Shown piece after piece: positions 42,148-44,539 of a stretch of DNA of 44,539 nucleotides (position 1 is its first letter; every line of letters starts with the position of its first letter). Source of the DNA: a virus; IMG/VR virus record IMGVR_UViG_3300023109_000042, positions 1 through 44,539 of that record. One strand, given 5' to 3'. Position numbers and translations under genes: made by a program. The notes beneath the pieces were generated by a model that saw only the letters and a program-made list of their open reading frames with translations, was not told where the DNA came from and ran no database searches.

Positions 42148-44539
42148 TTAACTTCCTCGTATTGCTCTCGAACCTATAGAATAATATTCGTCGCCTGTAG
42201 TTCCGTATGCATCAGCGCCGCCATTTCCATTTCTCCAGTTAGTCATTCCTCCAGCACCTAATAAATGAGAGCCTGCTAACATGCCGCCAACTGTCTCTAA
42301 ATTATCACTAGATCTAATTCCACCTTTATTTTGTAAATATTTGTAATTAAGATTTGTGTATTTGAGCATTGCAGTTTCTTGTTCAGTAGTATTTGACAAA
42401 AAGTCGTTAAGATTATTTACGCCGCCAACTCCAGTCCAATTAGCTGGATTTCTAAGTGACGAATTATTATTACTTGCGTCAGCCCTAATATATCCTAAAT
42501 CTTTAAGTGCCATTGTACCCATTTGATATTTTCCTACAAATCCTATACTATTAATTGCCGAATAATTATTATTACTTTCACGCTGTCCTACTGCTCCTAA
42601 GTATGCTGCGGTTTGTTCTTGTGTAAGTCCGGCAATAGTGCCTTGTAGCTGATCAGTACTTAATGGTAATCCTATATTTGGAGCAATATTTGGAAGTGCT
42701 TCGATACCGGCTGCCTTAGCAAGTGCAGGATCTATTTGTCCTATGTCATATCCGATAGACGGAGCAAAAGTGTTTCCGCCGCTACTTAATGCAGGAGGAG
42801 TTTTAGACGCTGCGCCAGAACCTTTAGCAAAAGTATCAGGAGTTAAAGGAGCAAAAGTATTACCAGCAAGCCTACCAGGTTTTTCTCTATCAGTTTCTTT
42901 AGTTTTAAACACTAACGGGTTCATATTTTCATGATGTGGCCAAGGTTCGTGTTGCGGTGCTCTTGCAAGAATACTAGGATAATATGTAGGAACTTCGCTT
43001 CCTGGTAACATATAAGGTAATTGTATAGTTGTTAAGTGTATAACTTCGGTTGCATCTAATGGAGGTTCAGCATCAACAGCAGGTAGTGCTGCAAGTCCTA
43101 CAGACGGATCGCCGCCTGCACGAGCTGAATTACTAAGATTGCTATTCCAGTGAATTTGTCCTGCATCGCCTGCAATAATGCCTGCACCTTGTATATTAAC
43201 ATTAGAACCTGAATTATGATAAGAACTTTGTCCTGCAATTACATGATGTGTAGTGCCTGCTTCTTGATGTATTGTAGTTGCAGATATAATTGTAGTATCA
43301 TCAGCTGATTGAGATCTAATATTAGCATCTGATATTAGATGAACTTCGCCTGTGATTTTTTCTCGTCTGTATCCTTCTACAATTCCTTCTACATTTCCTT
43401 TTGCATAATATCTAATATCACCGCCATCGCCATCTTCGCCGCCGATAGATCTTATACTTAAACTTGCATTTTGTATATGATGTATTCCTACTGCAATGTC
43501 ATGTATATTAGTATCGCTTTTTCTATACCAACTTTGCCCGCTAGTTTCGTGTGTTTTTTCATCTGATCTTTGATATCTGCTTTTATTAGTATGGAAGTGA
43601 TAATTTTCTTTTACTAAAACTTTCATTTCGCTATCAACAGTTGTATCACTCAAATTATGAACTGTTAATTTATAATCATTTCCGACATCTATATTAGTAT
43701 TCCATGCACTTTCGACTTGTATTCTTCCAGCTTCATTTTCGTTAACATCATATTGATCGCCACCACTATATCTTGCTGTGGCTTTCATATTGATGTTTCG
43801 ACCTGCTTCCATATTAATATCACGCTCTGCTGTAATATTTAAATCAGCCCCAGTCATAATACTAATACTATCATCGGCATGAATATCTATTTTACCATCA
43901 CTTGTTAATTCTATCCAAGCAGTCCCTCTACTATTACCTATATAAATTAAATCTTCTGCATTATGCAGTAATATTTGATGTCCGGTTCTTGTCCTTAATC
44001 TAATATGTTCATTGTGAGGTATAGTAGCATCGCCTTGTATATCACCGGCTTCAACATTTGCATATACAGGCGGGCCATCTTCTGCATGAGTCTTTCGTAT
44101 ATACTTGTCGTCTCCATCGTCAAATACTAAACTAGATCCGCCTAGTCTACTAAAAAACTGTTCTGCTTTTGTTTTTTGATTCCCGTATTGATGTTTAGGA
44201 GCACCATTTCTTTTATCTAAAGGACCTGGAGTGTTCATTCCAAATACCATACTAGGAACTTCTCTTCTAGCACTAGAAGTAGTAGTACCTCTTATTTCAT
44301 CATCTAATAATCCTTGATTTTCTAAAACTTGTGTAAAATCTTTATTATAAGGTTTATTAAATTTAGTAGGATCTTTACCTTCGCCGGTTTCGATTTTTTT
44401 GTTATATTCTGCTGTAGGTAGTTTTTTACCTTTTAATGGTCCTGGAGTATCTGATCTAGTAAATTTAGTACTAGGACTATAACCAGGTAATTGATAATTC
44501 ATAAAGTTATCTTGAATACATCCAATCCAGTATCCATAA
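42148..44539 (-). CDS. gp5: Baseplate hub/spike protein gp5-like with C-terminal lysozyme-like domain, 5' end outside the window
   Basis: The frame is open through the right edge: upstream of the ATG at 44502 it continues as GYWIGCIQDNF-MNYQLPG, the end of the gp5 N-terminal OB-fold, so that ATG is not the true start. About 170-260 from it lies a beta-helix region (IYIGNSRGTAWIEL, SDGKIDIHADDSI, ITAERDINMEAGRNI) like the T4 gp5 spike. A Pro/Ala-rich linker (about 450-600) leads to a lysozyme/transglycosylase-like end (YLGAVGQRESNNNYSAINS, GKYQMG; catalytic-type Glu at about 642). T4 gp5 has its lysozyme before the spike, so the domain order differs. Phages use this protein to pierce the outer membrane and cut peptidoglycan. 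The sequence seen supports hub, spike and lyase; the missing N-terminus is not visible. Confidence 0.85.
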   Translation of the reverse strand, partial: YGYWIGCIQDNFMNYQLPGYSPSTKFTRSDTPGPLKGKKLPTAEYNKKIETGEGKDPTKFNKPYNKDFTQVLENQGLLDDEIRGTTTSSARREVPSMVFGMNTPGPLDKRNGAPKHQYGNQKTKAEQFFSRLGGSSLVFDDGDDKYIRKTHAEDGPPVYANVEAGDIQGDATIPHNEHIRLRTRTGHQILLHNAEDLIYIGNSRGTAWIELTSDGKIDIHADDSISIMTGADLNITAERDINMEAGRNINMKATARYSGGDQYDVNENEAGRIQVESAWNTNIDVGNDYKLTVHNLSDTTVDSEMKVLVKENYHFHTNKSRYQRSDEKTHETSGQSWYRKSDTNIHDIAVGIHHIQNASLSIRSIGGEDGDGGDIRYYAKGNVEGIVEGYRREKITGEVHLISDANIRSQSADDTTIISATTIHQEAGTTHHVIAGQSSYHNSGSNVNIQGAGIIAGDAGQIHWNSNLSNSARAGGDPSVGLAALPAVDAEPPLDATEVIHLTTIQLPYMLPGSEVPTYYPSILARAPQHEPWPHHENMNPLVFKTKETDREKPGRLAGNTFAPLTPDTFAKGSGAASKTPPALSSGGNTFAPSIGYDIGQIDPALAKAAGIEALPNIAPNIGLPLSTDQLQGTIAGLTQEQTAAYLGAVGQRESNNNYSAINSIGFVGKYQMGTMALKDLGYIRADASNNNSSLRNPANWTGVGGVNNLNDFLSNTTEQETAMLKYTNLNYKYLQNKGGIRSSDNLETVGGMLAGSHLLGAGGMTNWRNGNGGADAYGTTGDEYYSIGSRAIRGS

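Noticed and set aside
1-44539. Many open frames of 60-126 codons on the plus strand
   Set aside because: All lie opposite well-supported minus-strand genes and have no motifs; they read as antisense shadows.
1-44539. CRISPR arrays, tRNA genes, insertion sequences and attachment sites
   Set aside because: I looked for regular direct repeats with spacers, tRNA-like cloverleaf ends, transposase or integrase motifs and saw none; there is almost no intergenic room.

Overview
The window is one end-to-end minus-strand block from an AT-rich tailed-phage genome: every supported gene reads right to left, with almost no non-coding DNA. The right part carries T4-type baseplate genes (gp5-like hub/spike, gp25, gp6) in T4 order. 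A 5,248-residue structural protein then sits where T4 has gp7. The left part carries radical-SAM enzymes and glycosyltransferases. This combination points to a marine T4-like myovirus (the cyanophage / SAR11-phage / uncultured marine myovirus group). The host cannot be read from the window, and I see no photosynthesis gene, tRNA, integrase, transposase or CRISPR array.

Layout in the direction of transcription. (1) 44539-38193 is the baseplate: a hub/spike protein whose 5' end lies outside the window and which has a C-terminal peptidoglycan-lyase-like domain, then gp25, then an enlarged gp6. (2) 38193-22447 is one giant gene, about 35% of the window. It is a mosaic of beta modules: an N-terminal marine-phage structural region, a cupredoxin-like fold, a probable seven-bladed FG-GAP-type propeller interrupted by CBM5/12-like sugar-binding repeats, GxGY repeats, and a long C-terminal run of beta-sandwich repeats. 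(3) 22425-14094 is an adhesion module: a small structural protein, three fibre proteins with a shared N-terminal attachment domain (one ending in a gp12-like collar domain), and two further paralogous structural proteins. (4) 14027-1 is an accessory tailoring island. It holds a small conserved protein, four DxD glycosyltransferase-like proteins in two paralogous pairs, one unknown protein, five twitch-domain radical SAM enzymes in tandem plus a sixth, different radical SAM protein cut by the window edge, a class I methyltransferase, a 2OG-Fe(II)-oxygenase-like protein, a GT10-like glycosyltransferase, a 74-residue unknown and a minimal kinase-like protein.

The island genes are packed with 1-, 4-, 8- or 17-nt overlaps, so they look translationally coupled. 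Sigma70-like promoters (TTGACA-17-TATAAT type) lie at the head of the island and inside it. NATAAATA late-type motifs precede gp6, the small structural gene and one fibre gene. My reading, an inference, is that the island builds or tailors a glycan or modifies a protein (virion fibres, a host surface molecule or a peptide) using radical chemistry, hydroxylation, methylation, sugar transfer and possibly phosphorylation. This multi-enzyme island is the best candidate here for an undescribed system; the modular giant protein is the second.

Several starts were moved from the longest reading frame to an ATG with a good ribosome binding site. The hub gene is open at the right edge and a radical SAM gene is open at the left edge. 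No stretch over 300 bases lacks a gene.
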